64,000 nt of DNA from Chrysogorgia sp. JL179-B06 (GCA_035772405.1 JAYKKM010000428.1:1773001-1837000); one strand, 5' to 3'; positions 50,778 through 62,905 are shown, counted from the first letter of the stretch. Notes: generated by a model from the letters alone, not told the origin. Translations and numbers: made by a program.

Positions 50778-51342
50778 GTTTCACCCCCCCCCCCCAATAT
50801 TTTTGAAATTGAGATATTCGGAAAATCGAATTACTCGTTCGGAAAACTACGGCAACGTAGGTTAAGCGAGATTTCAGTCAGTGAACAGCAAAAAACTCAT
50901 GTTAAGTTTATAGAACTTACAAAATAATATTCACAAGGATAACAAATCTATTTTTGTCGATTTACTGCATACGTACATCAGATAGATGACACCTTTTGGC
51001 TTTTGCTTTGCAATAAAATTTATCATTTCCGGATTTTAAACAGCCTTCACAAAACCACAAATTATGATACCGTACCGTAGAATTAAATTGTTTATATTTC
51101 GCCTCTTTTTTATTGTTGAAAACTAAATTCCTACATCTGTAAACTGTCCAAGGAAATCTCTTAAAACTGCTCCCAGAATGCGGGAAATGCAATTTCCGAG
51201 ACCCTAGAATTAAAAATTTCCGGGACCCCCCTAGATTGACGCGCCTTACGGCGCGTGCCTCCTCATATTCGGAAAAATAATTTGAGATTCGGAAATTTGG
51301 GACTTACACCCCCCCAACTTTCACATGCTAGCTACGGCCCTG
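50722..51342. mobile_element. hAT-like element with perfect 8-bp target duplication
   Basis: CAGGGCCGTAGCGAG at the left and GCTAGCTACGGCCCTG at the right form the ends. GTGGCGAC flanks both (50714-50721 and 51343-51350). A run of about 38 G lies just inside the left end. A minus-strand open frame at 50962-51192 has cysteine/histidine spacing (FCEGCLKSGNDKFYC) but no transposase motif. Confidence 0.87.
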
Positions 51343-51547
51343 GTGGCGACATTTTTATCTGGCTTTTGGTACAGTCAGTATAAGCACTGTTATAATGCGT
51401 TAAAGCACCAAAGGACATTTACTCAAACGATATTTTCTATATACCAAAGCGTTAACTGTTTGTGTACCCATGATTTTGTGTACCCATGATTTTATCCCTT
51501 TTAAGTACACGAGATATTCTCGCGACAACTTAAAACTCATTCGAGGA

Positions 51548-52314
51548 TAGAGGTGTGCAAACTCCGGTTTTTCAGCTCCGGCTCCGGCCGCTTTACAGCT
51601 CTGATATCCGGCTCCGGCTTGCTGGGGATGAAGTCCAACCAGATTTTATTCGTCTCAAATTTGTCCCCAGGGTCTACTCCCGGTGAAAGCCGTAAAACTG
51701 TCAAGCGACTCGACTCAAGGAAATGCAATGCTACAACTAGGAATGCCAGAAATGAGGAAAACGTCATAGAACCGAATAACTTATGCTACTACAAAATACA
51801 AATAACGAAATACAAGTGTAAATTACCAAGGGTTTTTAAAACTTCTTATAATTAAATTTAACGAACCCTAAGCGACCGATGTTGCCTGGAAGGAGTGCGC
51901 AACGCTTCTTTGAGACGATGTTCTCTGTCAACGAAAAGATCACTAAGAAGTAACAGAGGACGGTGGACAAGAAAGATACGAGAGAGCTAGACGCGTCAAA
52001 GCAGGCCATTCGTTTTTGTGGCGATACCAAAAATCCAATAATTCCTGAGTATTAATTTTGCCGTCTCTGTTAATTTGGCTTTTTGCGGTAGCTGAAATGG
52101 TTTGACTCAACAGACAAGACTTCAGATCATACTGTATGCACATTCTGCAAATTGAGTGTTGCCATTATTTGGGAGCAAAGCTTCGTCGAAATTGTCATAT
52201 TTTTTGTCATTCTGATTTTCCAGCCGGAGCGAGAAGAAAACAACCCAACTTCGGCTCCGGTCTGTCTGCACCTTAAACGCCGGAGCTCCGAAAGTGCTCC
52301 GGCGCACAGCACTA
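51548..52314. mobile_element. hAT-like element with TAGAGGTGTGC ends
   Basis: TAGAGGTGTGCAAACTCCGG at the left and CCGGCGCACAGCACTA at the right form imperfect inverted ends. TTCGAGGA flanks both sides exactly (51540-51547, 52315-52322). Its interior is rich in CCGGAGC/GCTCCGG. It lies between two CFAP210 exons and is non-coding. Confidence 0.87.
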
Positions 52315-52388
52315 TTCGAGGATGTACAATGTTAGTTAATGTTCTGAAATAGAATCGAAACATTGCATTTAATTCCCTCCTTACTTAC

Positions 52389-52432
52389 TTAAACAACTCT
52401 ATTTCTTTCTCCTTTCTCATTTTTGACATTTT
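52389..52432 (-). CDS. CFAP210: CFAP210-like small exon
   Basis: 44 nt encoding KMSKMRKEKEIELF plus two bases. Acceptor TTTTTTTAG, donor GTAAGT. It joins FANAKK of the previous exon and AFQDH of the next in frame. Confidence 0.82.
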
Positions 52433-52546
52433 CTAAAAAAACAAAATAAAACAATTGGCTTGTACTCCAAGCAAATGGCGGGAAAAACATGAATACTATG
52501 ACGTCACCTCGCCCTTCATTACAAATATCCTTAAGTTACAAATCGT

Positions 52547-52780
52547 GACGAGCTGTTGTGGTCTAGTGGATACCACACGTGTCTATGAGCTGGGAGACAC
52601 AGGTTCAAATCCTTGGCCAGACCACCATTCAGGGGTCTTAAAAATAATTAAGAAAGTGCTGCGTTTGCAATAATACCAGCAGATGGAAAGACTTTCTAGC
52701 TCTCGGAACCCCAATCAATTTGGCTTCTAGCCTGTTGGGGTATTTCATTCACTTAAAAGAGTGATAAATATAATAAATTA
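52547..52780 (+). mobile_element. tRNA-derived SINE
   Basis: TGTGGTCTAGTGGATACCAC resembles an A box with acceptor, and GGTTCAAATCC is a consensus B box 40-50 bp on. A body ending TTGGGGTATTTCATTC and an A/T-rich tail follow. The anticodon arm is not tRNA-like enough for a functional tRNA. It lies in a CFAP210 intron. Confidence 0.65.
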
Positions 52781-53199
52781 CACAGCACTGTACATTTTTA
52801 CACTCTTGGATCGTTTTCAGTCACGTGGCCATGTTGGTGTACCTCATTAAAAATGTATTGTTGAGGTCACCCACACGGCTGCTATGACGTCACGTAAAAG
52901 AGCTATAAAGACACTCATTAAACATGTTTTTTTTTGTTTTCTCTTCATGAATTATTAACTTTTAAACATTGGATAAAAACATTCACTTGATAGCTTTTAT
53001 CCATTTTGTTTTCAACTTCCCACCCTCTTCCCACCCCCATCCCGTGGTTGCCATGACACCGCCCTTGACCGGTCACTCCTTCACGTCATTTTGCTCTGAT
53101 GAGAGAAATAATAAATTACTTTCCATTTTCATTATTTTGATTCAGGTTACCTCATTTGAATTCCCCACCTAATCACCAGGACCCTCAATTTATCGTATT

Positions 53200-53360
53200 C
53201 GGACAAGGCTAAAAAAGGCTAAATTAAGACCTTCCCATTTCCAAGAACTAGTCTAATCTAATCCTAACCCTAATCCTAACCATAAACCTAACCGTAACTA
53301 ACCCTAACCTAACCAAAAATAAAGACCAGACAATTAAACAAGGGTCCTTTTGAATACTCT
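53200..53360. repeat. Dispersed repeat with degenerate telomere-like motifs
   Basis: CCTAACCCTAATCCTAACC-type units are flanked by AAGGCTAAA on one side and GGGTCCTTTTGA on the other, the same flanks as at 2755-2925 and 50100-50270. Confidence 0.55.
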
Positions 53361-53413
53361 ACTTGACTACTTTTATATTATCAACGAATCCTACGCACGG
53401 CCAAGAGACGAAC

Positions 53414-53488
53414 CTTTTTAGCATTTGCAAACTGACGAATTTCATTCTCTTCATCCTCGTCATTCGTTCGCTGTTCTTTCTCACGCAT
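53414..53488 (-). CDS. CFAP210: CFAP210-like exon
   Basis: 75 nt, 25 codons: MREKEQRTNDEDEENEIRQF then ANAKK, phase 0. EEI..FA.AKK followed by KM in the next exon is a strong trichohyalin-plectin-homology motif. Acceptor TTAACAG, donor GTTCGT (unusual). Confidence 0.82.
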
Positions 53489-54417
53489 CTGTTAACATAG
53501 AGATATGTTTCATTGTTATACATATTTTATTGGTGTCACAAGAATGATATCCTTGCTATAATATGAACATGTCATGTTTTCTTTTCTTGGGGGTGGTCAT
53601 AGACGTACGGGTAAAATTTTGTAGGGGGGACTGAGCATAACTTGCCCGAATAAATGATGACGTCAATATTACTGAAGAACACGAATTGCTATCGTTTAGC
53701 CTAAACATTATCACACATGCACGTTTTTCATTAATGATATGAACATGCATTGGAAACATGTATATTAGGGGAGTCCGGGGGCTTTTTTTCTGCATTTCCT
53801 GCATTTTGAGGGCACTTTTCTCGTTTTTGCAGCAAAGTATTTAATTACCGTTAAAGTAACACAGATTTTCCAAATTTTGACCGCGTGGATATCTCTCCCA
53901 CAACGCGCATAGGGAATGCGTTGCACGACAGCAGAAGAGAAGGAAGGAAAAGCAATTAGCCACAAAACCAAATGTGTTAGGTATATTCAAGTTGAATATA
54001 CGAGATTACGTTTAGACAACGCCTGGACCAAGGCCTGGCTATATGCCACTTTTAACCATTGCTAAACGATGAACAACAATGAAATCTCAGATTTCCCTCA
54101 ATGAGAACCCGTTATAATGTCATTAAGTTGCATTCAAACATTAGGACCCTTTTTGCCCGAATAACAAGACCATTTTTGCCCGAATAGAGCTAATTTTTCG
54201 GACAACTGGGGGGCTGCAGCCCCCAGCCCCCCGTCTCGTACGCCTATGCGTTACTCAGGAGCCGTGAGGGCATTAGTAAGTTTACTATCTCAAGAAACAT
54301 CAGGGGGACGTGGTGAATCTATAAAATAGGCATAAAGCAGGTTTGGGAACCCTGCGTTCTTGTGCTATGAATTGAAAAGAATAGAATATAGGAAGTGACG
54401 TAACATGCAAACCAAAC

Positions 54418-54468
54418 CTGTTTGTCCATTATCGCTTTTTTGTGGCTTGTCTTTAACGCCAACTTGTT
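54418..54468 (-). CDS. CFAP210: CFAP210-like small exon
   Basis: 51 nt, 17 codons (NKLALKTSHKKAIMDKQ), phase 0 at both ends. Acceptor GGTTTAG, donor CAG/GTTTGG. Supported only by splice sites, phase and helical composition. Confidence 0.6.
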
Positions 54469-54622
54469 CTAAACCAACGGAAATCATCAAACGTTAGATC
54501 TATTTTCATAATAAATTCCTTTTGCAAGAAGTTCATAACTCGAATCATACAAGTTAAGGTATGTTTGACATTGTGTCCAAGCTATTCAAGCTCTTCATTT
54601 TCTCTGATAAAAAGAATATATA

Positions 54623-54795
54623 AGTAGAGTGCTGCGTAGACAGTGTTTTGGATATAAAGCAAAGTGAAAAGGTGGTGAACTGCCAAGATTTTTATTTCAT
54701 CTGGTCTTACTCTGAAGGGCTCCGCTCGGAACGTCAGTATCTCGTTACTAAAACTCTTGGCAGTTTACCACCTTTTCACTTTGCTATATAAAAAT
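54623..54795. mobile_element. Penelope-type terminal repeat as inverted foldback
   Basis: AAAGCAAAGTGAAAAGGTGG at the left and CCACCTTTTCACTTTGCTAT at the right are inverted copies around a hammerhead-like core. The core is degenerate here (CTGAAGG and GGAAC instead of CTGATGA and GAAAC), so ribozyme activity is unlikely. It sits 70 bp from a CFAP210 exon. Confidence 0.7.
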
Positions 54796-54864
54796 AATAT
54801 ATGTGGTCTTTCTTTTCAACAAAATCTCTTTGTTGTTCAATTTCCATTTGAGATTCATCTTCAC

Positions 54865-54912
54865 CTGTTTTCTCTTTTCTTCAATTGACATTTTTGCAGC
54901 ATAGTACATTTC
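54865..54912 (-). CDS. CFAP210: CFAP210-like small exon
   Basis: 48 nt, 16 codons (EMYYAAKMSIEEKRKQ), phase 0. Acceptor GTTTAG, donor CAG/GTGAAG. An open frame continues past the donor for some codons, so the 3' border is the least certain of this gene. Confidence 0.65.
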
Positions 54913-54979
54913 CTAAACGAAATGACAACAAGAGTTAACAATTAAAAAATACTGTACACAAATTATCCGAAATAAATTT

Positions 54980-55780
54980 TCAAAAGGCCATACCACCAAC
55001 ATCGTTTCCAAAAGGTGCCGCAAATAAATACGATGCAATTATTTCCATGAAACTACAATGCAACTTCCATTCCGAGAGAAATCCACGACTTAACATTAGA
55101 CGCTGCTTCTGATTGGCTGACGTCGTGCGTACTTCATTTCTCAATGCAGCGCGGGAATTTCAAGCGACCAATCAGAAACGTTCCAAATTTTTGGCTTCCG
55201 TAAGGAGAAAGTTATTTTTAATAAGCGAAATAAAGCTTGTTTTTAATTATTTTGAGTTTTATTTTGAATCGGACAATATTTGGACAGACAACGAGAAGCG
55301 GATTTGTGATCTGACGAACTACATAAAGAGGTTTTACGAAGGGTATGCACGTTTACGTAATATAAGAGATAAGTATGTTATGTACTTGGACTAGGTAATT
55401 CCAAATCTGTTTTCAGAATTGGAAACAATTAAATATTGACCGAGATAACATAATATACGACGAAGCGGCCGCCTGATTACCAATTAATTTCTAAGTACAT
55501 AACAGATTTGTACGTAGGTATATGCACGTTCTCATAATATAATAGACACGTATGTTATGTATTTAAACTCGGTAATTCAAATCTTTTTCAGAATTGAAAA
55601 TGGTTAAATAATTGCCGAGATAACGTTCAAACATTTCTACGATGAAACGGCCTTTTGCAAATTGTGTTATATATAGGTCAGTGATTGTGATCTACAAATA
55701 CACGGCAACGGCGTGCGAGGTCTGGGATGCGTAAAATCATGGATGGGGAAAATCCCGTAAGGGGTGTTAGGATGAAACTC
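54980..55780. other. CFAP210 intron, no gene seen
   Basis: The plus-strand 93-codon frame at 55113-55394 shows no known motif. Two diverged copies of a TACGTAATATAAGAGA/AAGTATGTTATGTA block (about 55340-55400 and 55500-55570) indicate a local repeat. Confidence 0.5.
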
Positions 55781-55781
55781 T

Positions 55782-55932
<151 letters not shown>

Positions 55933-56797
55933 GAAAAGGCGGGCGAGAGGATTATTGCGGATTCGTATTACTAGTAAAAGAAATGGTTCATGGTTAATAG
56001 GCGTTCTCCATCAAGTGGTAAGTTGGGAAAGCGTACTCCAAATTATTGCGGTGCCCTTTGGCAGTGTTTTATGATTCTGTAAGTGATTTCGTTCGTTCGT
56101 GAGGAATCAATTATAGTAAGCGACATTTTTAACGCGACATTATTAACGAACGCAACAGGGGACCCCACTTTAGCACTGTTTTTTTTTAATAATCGTGAGC
56201 GGGCGGAATCCTAGGCATTCCTGCAATTTGATTGGCTGCCTGAGCGGGCGGTTTTTTGCGATATCTAAACTTTTGTGATTTTCCTTTATTTGGAACTGGA
56301 AAATGGAAAACTAACACATAATGTAATTCAATTAAGCTGGAAATAACTTTATTTTACAAAAACTAAAGTATTTTGGTTTGTTTTCCTTTCCTTATCCAAA
56401 TAATGCAGTTTTACTGAACTCAAATCTTTCACATTTATAATTAAAAAATAAATATGTTATTTACCGTTTTGGTCTGTCTGTATAGATAAATATTTGCCCT
56501 CAGTCTCATAAACGACCCTCGGCCTACGAGAACGCTCAAGCAGTGGATTGGGAACCGACGGAAAAAGGGCCACCCCCACTTACCTTCAATGGGACCCGCC
56601 CAATGGGTATGTTGCCCTCAGATAGGATTTTGGGAGTTTTTTGTGCCGTAAACTACCCTCTGTTCGATTTTTTTGTTCCGTAAACTGGTCCTAATTTTGG
56701 CGGGAACTGACCTCTGCTCGATATTTTAGGAACCTACAGCGAAACACCCTCTGAAACACCCTCTGTTCTGTGAACCTACTTTAGCGAACACTGGTAT

Positions 56798-57189
56798 CAG
56801 GGGTGGATTAAGGACCCTTGGGGCAAATTTAGATTGTGGGCCCAAATATCTGAAAGTTATCAGGTTGCACCCCGGTCTCTCGGGCTGCGGTGCATGGGAA
56901 CAGTTATCACTTATTAGTTACTAATATAAATATTGACTGCTGAGTCGGGGGTTTATTTTAACAAAATAATTTTGTTCTTTAACCCGTAGGTACACTGCAT
57001 TAGACAATAGCCATGTGTTACTGATCTATATAATGATTCTGTAAAATATTTTAAGATTTTTAAATTTTTAAATGATTTTTTGCTTTTGTGGTCTGTTTTT
57101 TCCTGCGTTTCAAATTTGAGCTAGGCCCTCAGAAGCTTGGGGCCCTCAGGAGCTCGTGCCCCAGTTGCCCATAGGTTAATCCGCACCTG
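56798..57189. mobile_element. hAT-like element with perfect 8-bp target duplication
   Basis: Ends CAGGGGTGGATTAAGG and GGTTAATCCGCACCTG are inverted with mismatches. ACTGGTAT flanks both (56790-56797, 57190-57197). It is 392 bp long, with no protein. It shares the CAGNGNNGGATTAA terminus with the elements at 4952 and 60653. Confidence 0.9.
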
Positions 57190-57708
57190 ACTGGTATCTG
57201 CTAAGCTACAAATGGGTTTGGCGATACATCTCGTGACAAAATTACTAAGTTTGCTCAATTTGGTGGGAACATACTACCTGGTAAACTGGCCTCTACCTTT
57301 TTTACACCGGCCTCTACTCAGTATCTATTGGGTGGTTTGCACTCAATAGAGTAAGGGGTCTACCCTACATATATATATACCTCGGGACGACCCATTTATG
57401 TTGGTAAATATGGTTCAAATGGTCAAACAGGAGAAGGTTGCGTGGCCTGAATAAAGTTGAATCTACTGTAGAATGAAACAACATTGAACAGGGGGAAAGG
57501 GGCAGCATGTAATTTGTTTAAACTGTTATTTTAGGAGATTTACTTGTCTAATCGAGATTTTAAAAAGTGTCCCAACTAATTTCTGCAATGATTGTAGCTT
57601 TAACAACATCTCTCTGGGTAATCTTTGTAACTCATTTTTGGTGAGGACCACCTCTATAGTATACCAAATTTTTAGTTGCTCTATATTTTAAACATAGATA
57701 ACTTCACT

Positions 57709-57869
57709 CAGGGGCGGCGTGGGTCACCGGCAGATTTCCCGGTGGGCCCCCGAAAATCTGGTGATGGTGGGTCCCAAGCAGGCCCCAAACAATGACACAC
57801 CCTGCTCTCCCGCTGTGAGCCCCTATCGAATAGTTTCCCGGGCCCTATTTTTGAGCCACGCCGCACCTG
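57709..57869. mobile_element. hAT-like element with perfect 8-bp target duplication
   Basis: CAGGGGCGGCGTGGGTCAC and GAGCCACGCCGCACCTG form the ends of a 161-bp element flanked on both sides by ACTTCACT (57701-57708, 57870-57877). Confidence 0.9.
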
Positions 57870-57975
57870 ACTTCACTACATAAAACACACCAGGATATGA
57901 AAACGGCCCGTGATTATTTGCAATGTGTAAACGTATGATACCTTAACAAATAAAAAGTTAAAAATAACTACAAAC

Positions 57976-58054
57976 CACTTGTTCTTTTACACTCTCGCCT
58001 TCTGTTATATCAAGCTCTTTTTCTTTGCTTTTCGTTTCTTCGTGTCCTTTGATT
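57976..58054 (-). CDS. CFAP210: CFAP210-like exon
   Basis: 79 nt: one base finishes a glutamine codon, then 26 codons, IKGHEETKSKEKELDITEGE and SVKEQV. Acceptor TTACAG, donor GTTTGT. Phase agrees with both neighbouring exons. Confidence 0.78.
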
Positions 58055-58314
58055 CTGTAACAAAAAAGTTGAAGGAATACTAAAGATGATGTTACATAGG
58101 GCGATTATTACCGCAAGATTGTTGCGTTAAAATGTCGTGTAATATGAAAATAATAATTATATATTTATATTGTATAAGTAGTAGTTAAAACATGAGCGGC
58201 CGATGTTTATGGGCATGCAGCCTCAATGCGTTTATAATACAACAATAAATAGCTTAAAAATGAGAACATTCTACCTTAAACAAGAAAGCAAACTTTAAAA
58301 AAAACTAATTTTAA

Positions 58315-58832
58315 AGGGATATGGCAACATAAATTAACTTTGTCTCATTTGAAAGAACTTGTAAAATGGTATAAGAAGACCTTTTACAATTTTTCTGTAT
58401 CTTTCTTGGTTTTTGAAATATTTCAGATAATTATGACAAAAGACAGTCTACAATCCGCCATCTTCTTGTAATATTTGACCTAATTAACTAGGAAATTGGT
58501 GACGTCACAAGCAGGGTAAACCTGATGAAACTACTCCATAGGTGACCGAATTTCCGCGGAAGGCTTTTTAAAATGTTGTGGGTCAATTGAAAATGGAAAT
58601 AGTGCAACATAATCGAGTTTCTGGCTCATAATGTCGTAAGGTTGGCAAGACAAAAATTTCACTTTACCCTACTTATGACGTCACATGCATATCGAAAATA
58701 ATTCCAAGATGGCGGACAGCACGCTGTCTTTCATCAAATTATTGGGAAAAGGGAAAATTGTAAAAGGTCTTGTTATACCATTTCACGAGTTCTTTCAAAT
58801 CAGACAAAGTTAATTTATATTGCCATATCCCT
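58315..58832. mobile_element. TTAA-flanked MITE
   Basis: AGGGATATGGCAACATA and its near-complement TATTGCCATATCCCT are flanked by TTAA on both sides (58311-58314, 58833-58836). The paired arms extend over 100 bp. Probably Kolobok- or piggyBac-related, non-coding. Confidence 0.82.
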
Positions 58833-58899
58833 TTAAACAAGTGAGTTTGCAAAAGTGTCTTAAATTATAAGTTTAAATTTAAATTAAAATAAATTTAAA

Positions 58900-59245
58900 T
58901 TAAAAGTTTGGAAAATGCGCGGTCCCCATAGGTCACCAAGTTTGATGCGGGAACAGCTAGTAAACTTCGACAAAGGATTGTATTGTTGTAAAAGATTGCC
59001 AATATAAGAAAGTGCAAGGCCTTGTAAAGCCTTAAATGTAACCAATATAATACTTTAAAAATTATCCTTTCTCTAACTGTATAACCAACATAAATTTTAC
59101 ATTGGAAAATCAAACAAATTCGGAGATATGTGCTGCCCTATAGCTGCAGTGTTTTGTATACGTTGTAGTTTTTGGATCTCGGCGGAGGGTATCCCGTACA
59201 GTAAGCTATTACAATAGTCTAGCTTTGATGTGATGAAAGCATGTA
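58900..59245 (-). pseudogene. Non-LTR reverse transcriptase fragment (CR1/L2-like)
   Basis: Minus-strand reading near 59240-59150 gives RVVHAFITSKLDYCNSLLYG then IPSAEIQKLQRIQNTAA, the conserved thumb region of CR1/L2/Jockey-type reverse transcriptases. Further, out-of-frame pieces continue leftward (TFKAL-type motif). Frameshifted and truncated, so dead. Confidence 0.75.
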
Positions 59246-59379
59246 CAACGCGTTCAGTATTGCGTTGACTGAGTGATACTTTCTTACTCTACCGATGTTT
59301 CTGAGAACAATTAAGTGAGACTGAGGGACCGATGCTGTTAACATTGCTGGACATGTGTTAATATATACACAGATGTAGT

Positions 59380-59740
59380 GAACGTTGGTAGCCTGTGGAG
59401 TAGACAGACGATATACATGGGCGATCGTCAAGCTCATATCCTCAGAAAAATCTTTCTGAATCCCGGAAGGGAATCGAACCTGCATGAAAAACCTTCTGAT
59501 TGAGCTACAGAGACTGAGATGGAGAGCGAAGGTTACAATGATGTACTTATTGTACTGGTTTTATATATCAATCTAACCAGTACATCATTGTAACCTTCAC
59601 TCTCCATCTCTCGGTAGCTCAATAGTTAGAGCGTCTCATCGGTAATCAGAAGGTTACGGGTTCGATTCCTATCCGGGACTCAGAAACATTTTTCTGAGGA
59701 TAAGAGCTTGATGATCATCCATGTATGTATTACTAGAGGT
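59380..59740. repeat. Head-to-head pair of tRNA-derived SINEs
   Basis: A tRNA-like unit on plus (GGTAGCTCAATAGTTAGAGC ... GGTTCGATTCC, 59612-59680) is mirrored on minus (GGAATCGAACC ... TTGAGCTAC region, 59465-59510). The spacer includes matching ACCAGTACATCATTGTAACC and GGTTACAATGATGTAC, giving a large imperfect palindrome centred near 59560. Confidence 0.75.
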
Positions 59741-60439
59741 AGGCAAGTTACTTCTCTCTCGTCCTTTTATTCGAAATACGTTTCAGCTATTCATGCAGCC
59801 TTCTTCAGTTTAAAAATGAAACGACAATGTTACAGACTTTTATAGTTACTGTTCAGTTCGGGTTCACGCAACGTGTACGCGTTAACAACATTCTATTTTT
59901 ATTATACGCAAGAGTATCTATACTGGCGTGTAGCTATAGTACTAGTCAGGTGACGAGACTGAAAAGATACCCTAAAAAGAACTTTTTTATAAAAACACAC
60001 CTTTTTTATGAAAACACAGGAATCAGGAGGCTCGTGGATAATAATGGAGAAATGAAATCAAATTTCGAATACTCTAAAAGGTATGTACTGCCAAAAGTAC
60101 CTCGTGTGTAGGAGGTGTAACGTTTCGAGAGAAAGCCCATCGTAAGAAAGTTTCTGAACTATATAGTAATATGACAAAACAAGCTATAAAACAACAGATG
60201 TTGAAAGGATTTATCGTGAAGGAAAATTTCGAGTGTTGGGATACATACATTTTAAGACCAAACCGGGACCAGTTGCGAAAAATGCAACTTCAAGGCCTTC
60301 CGGCTGGAATTGAACCGGCGACCCTGGGTAATATTTGGCATTTCACTCGATCAAACTACATGTTGAAAGGATTTATGGTGAAGAAAAATTTCGAGTGTTG
60401 GAATACATACATTTTAAGACCAAACCGGGACCAGTTGCG

Positions 60440-60535
60440 AAAAATTCAACTTCAAGGCATTCCGGCTGGAATTGAACCCGCGACCCTGCGATGCTAGTGT
60501 AGTGCTCTGACCACTGAGCTACGCGGAAGCCGTTG
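60440..60535 (-). mobile_element. tRNA-derived SINE head (Ala-like)
   Basis: Minus strand: TCCGCGTAGCTCAGTGGTCA (A box) and CGCGGGTTCAATTCCAGCCG (B box), with AGC in the anticodon loop position. A diverged partial copy of the same sequence, including the TTCCGGCTGGAATTGAACCG block, lies at 60230-60340, giving a direct duplication of about 160 bp. Confidence 0.6.
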
Positions 60536-60652
60536 CCGAGAGCCTAGTCACGAGTTCTGTATATATGGTGGTGGTAATGCCTTTCAACATGTAGTTTGAT
60601 CGAGTGAAATGCCAAATATTACCTATAAAACAACAGAGTTGTTTTCACCAGC

Positions 60653-60990
60653 CAGTGGCGGATTAAGGGGAGGGCTGACTGGCCAACCGTGTTCGAAAAA
60701 CAAGTAGCTGACTGGCTGGTGTAAACAAACTAATCGATGACCACACCTAAAGTTCTAAATATTTAAAATAAAAGTTATAATTTTTCTCGTTTTATTTATC
60801 TTATTTTGAATTTCATGCGATAGAGTGATTCAACTTCAGCGATCTTCGACAGTAGTTTTCAGTTTCCCAATCCCAAATGCTTGAAAGCTCGCATGAAAAT
60901 CAAATGACACCGATCAATCACGATTTTCGCGCGGGGGGGGGGGGGGCGAAAAACAGCCAGGGGCCCCAAGGTACGCTTAATCCGCCACTG
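60653..60990. mobile_element. hAT-like element with perfect 8-bp target duplication
   Basis: CAGTGGCGGATTAAGGGG and GCTTAATCCGCCACTG form the ends of a 338-bp element flanked by TCACCAGC on both sides (60645-60652, 60991-60998). No protein. Confidence 0.92.
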
Positions 60991-61174
60991 TCACCAGCAC
61001 TTGACCATGTTGATGTTTTCCCTGAGTTTGGCTTCCACGGCAAGACTCACGACTTAGTGACGAACCTGCGAAACCTCAGTGCTCGCAGATTAACGACTGA
61101 TATGTTTCCGCGTGCTAACGCCATCTCTATGAAATTCCATGACTTCTTCAAACATCTCTATGACTATGACTTAC

Positions 61175-61263
61175 TGTAATTTCTGAAAGTCTGATAATTG
61201 CTGCCTCGTGTTGTATCGTTTCAGAGCCTTTTCTTGGTCTTCGAGAACTCCCTCCTCGTATTG
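61175..61263 (-). CDS. CFAP210: CFAP210-like exon
   Basis: 89 nt, 29 codons (QYEEGVLEDQEKALKRYNTR, then QQLSDFQKL) plus two bases. Acceptor CTTTCCAG, donor GTAAGT. Helical and charged. Confidence 0.8.
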
Positions 61264-61359
61264 CTGGAAAGCGAAAAAACAACAACTGGATAGACAACAG
61301 GGCCTGGGTTGGTCAAAGGAGATTATCGCTAATCCTTGGTTTGGTATGTTCTGTGATTA

Positions 61360-61510
61360 AAAAACTTATTGTCTGAGCTGGAGGTACAATTATCCTGCCC
61401 ACCATCTCTCTGTACAGACCGAGCGACGAAGAAACGAGGTCTGTGCGAAAAGACCATGGGCACGATAATTTTGCCGTAAACTGACCAACCAAACAAGGTT
61501 TTTATTATAT
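61360..61510. repeat. Dispersed repeat, copy of 4106-4262
   Basis: Shares ACAGACCGAGCGACGA and GGGCACGATAATTTTGCC with the copy in the adenylyl cyclase intron. Confidence 0.6.
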
Positions 61511-62800
61511 GGCACTTTAAACTTTTCATATTTCTTCAATTTTTCCGTAATTTTTAAAAACTTTTCAATTGTTTTGCAATGACAGTGGAATAAGTCAAGT
61601 TATTGCATAAAAAATTTGAAGATTACTGTGTTTCGTCAAAATAAGCGGGATAACAAAAGGAAATTTCAGCTTGACAATGGGAGCACTTGCGCGTGTCCTC
61701 AAGTTTTAGCCTAAGTGATTCCTTGGCGTTGTATGGCTGCATATTAAATGCAAAATCTTGTGATTTTTCCTATTAATTGGTAGAACGTACAGTATCTCAG
61801 ATAAAATTTGTGGTAACACCACATGAATTATTTAGCAATGAATTAGCGATAAACTAATTAATGTCTGTTTCTACAAAATTATAATCTGAGAAAAACAACA
61901 AATCTTGGAATTAATTTTTTATAAGGAGATGTAAACCCCGCAATATGATGTCAAGTTCTTTATTTTATTACTGTGACATAATTTTGTCTAATAAAGTGCA
62001 ATCTGAGAGTGGAATATACTAAAAATAGGTACGCAACGCGTACATGTGTCTGCTGACATTTGAGTTACAGAGAAATGTGAGATAAGTAAGTTCATTGGCT
62101 TGTGTCCATTCTTTGTGCGAGGCTATAAGAACGGGTGTTAAACTAGAACGGCTAAGTTGTCACGAACGATATAGTGCGGAATGGGGCAAACATTTTAAAA
62201 CATATTTGGAAATTATAAGTTTATTCAAATCATATAGGTTATTAGGTTACAACCTAGCCTACAGGCTAGCAATGTTTGAAATCGTATTTCTTTCATGCTA
62301 GCTAGCTGTTATATCTACAAACGTTTAGCGAAGGTGTAATCATGTTTGAGTTAATTGAGACGCGTTTGTTTATGATATAATCATGACAAATATGTGCGAC
62401 GGTAAACATGAATATACCCGTACTTGACTAAAATATTTGGCGATTTTGAAATACATGAGCCGATCGATTCACTACAGAAACACAAAATATAGCGCCTAGC
62501 CAAAAATGTCGGTCATTGCAAACACACAGTCAAGTTCTTTATTTTATGTTTTGCCTAATAAAGTGCAATCTGAGAGTGGAAACATACTAAAAATATTAGT
62601 AGTAGTAAATCAAGTTGGTTGTGTTTAGTCATTTTCAAGAAATTTTCTTGTGAAAAAAATTAATTGTAATCGTGAGCATTCTAGTTATTTTGTTTGAAGA
62701 AACGTTTTGACAAGTTGGACACTAGACAATGTAATTTTGTCATACATTAAACTAGAAATACGTGTACACAACAACCCCTCGCTAGATGGATGGTAATACT
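61511..62800. other. CFAP210 intron, no gene seen
   Basis: AT-rich. A TTCTTTATTTTAT..TAATAAAGTGCAATCTGAGAGTGGAA block occurs twice (about 61951-62020 and 62533-62595), indicating a local duplication or two copies of a short element. The plus-strand frame at 62095-62301 has no recognisable domain. Confidence 0.5.
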
Positions 62801-62810
62801 AACTACAAAT

Positions 62811-62905
62811 ATAGCAAAGTGAAAAGGTGGTAAACTGCCAAGATTTTTAGTGACGAAATACTGACGTTTCGAGCGGAGCCCTTCATCAGAGTAAAGGCCA
62901 CAACA
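62811..62905 (-). ncRNA. Penelope terminal repeat with hammerhead-like core
   Basis: The minus strand has CTGATGA, the GC stem, GAAACGTC and TCGTC in the same order as at 20365-20457, followed by CTTGGCAGTTTACCACC. It is a solo copy with no adjoining endonuclease frame. Confidence 0.5.

Noticed and set aside
55113..55394. 93-codon plus-strand frame in a CFAP210 intron
   Set aside because: No splice context or recognisable domain; lies on the opposite strand within an intron.
59601..59690. Possible functional tRNA gene
   Set aside because: A and B boxes fit, but the acceptor stem does not pair properly and an inverted copy and SINE-like flanks are present.
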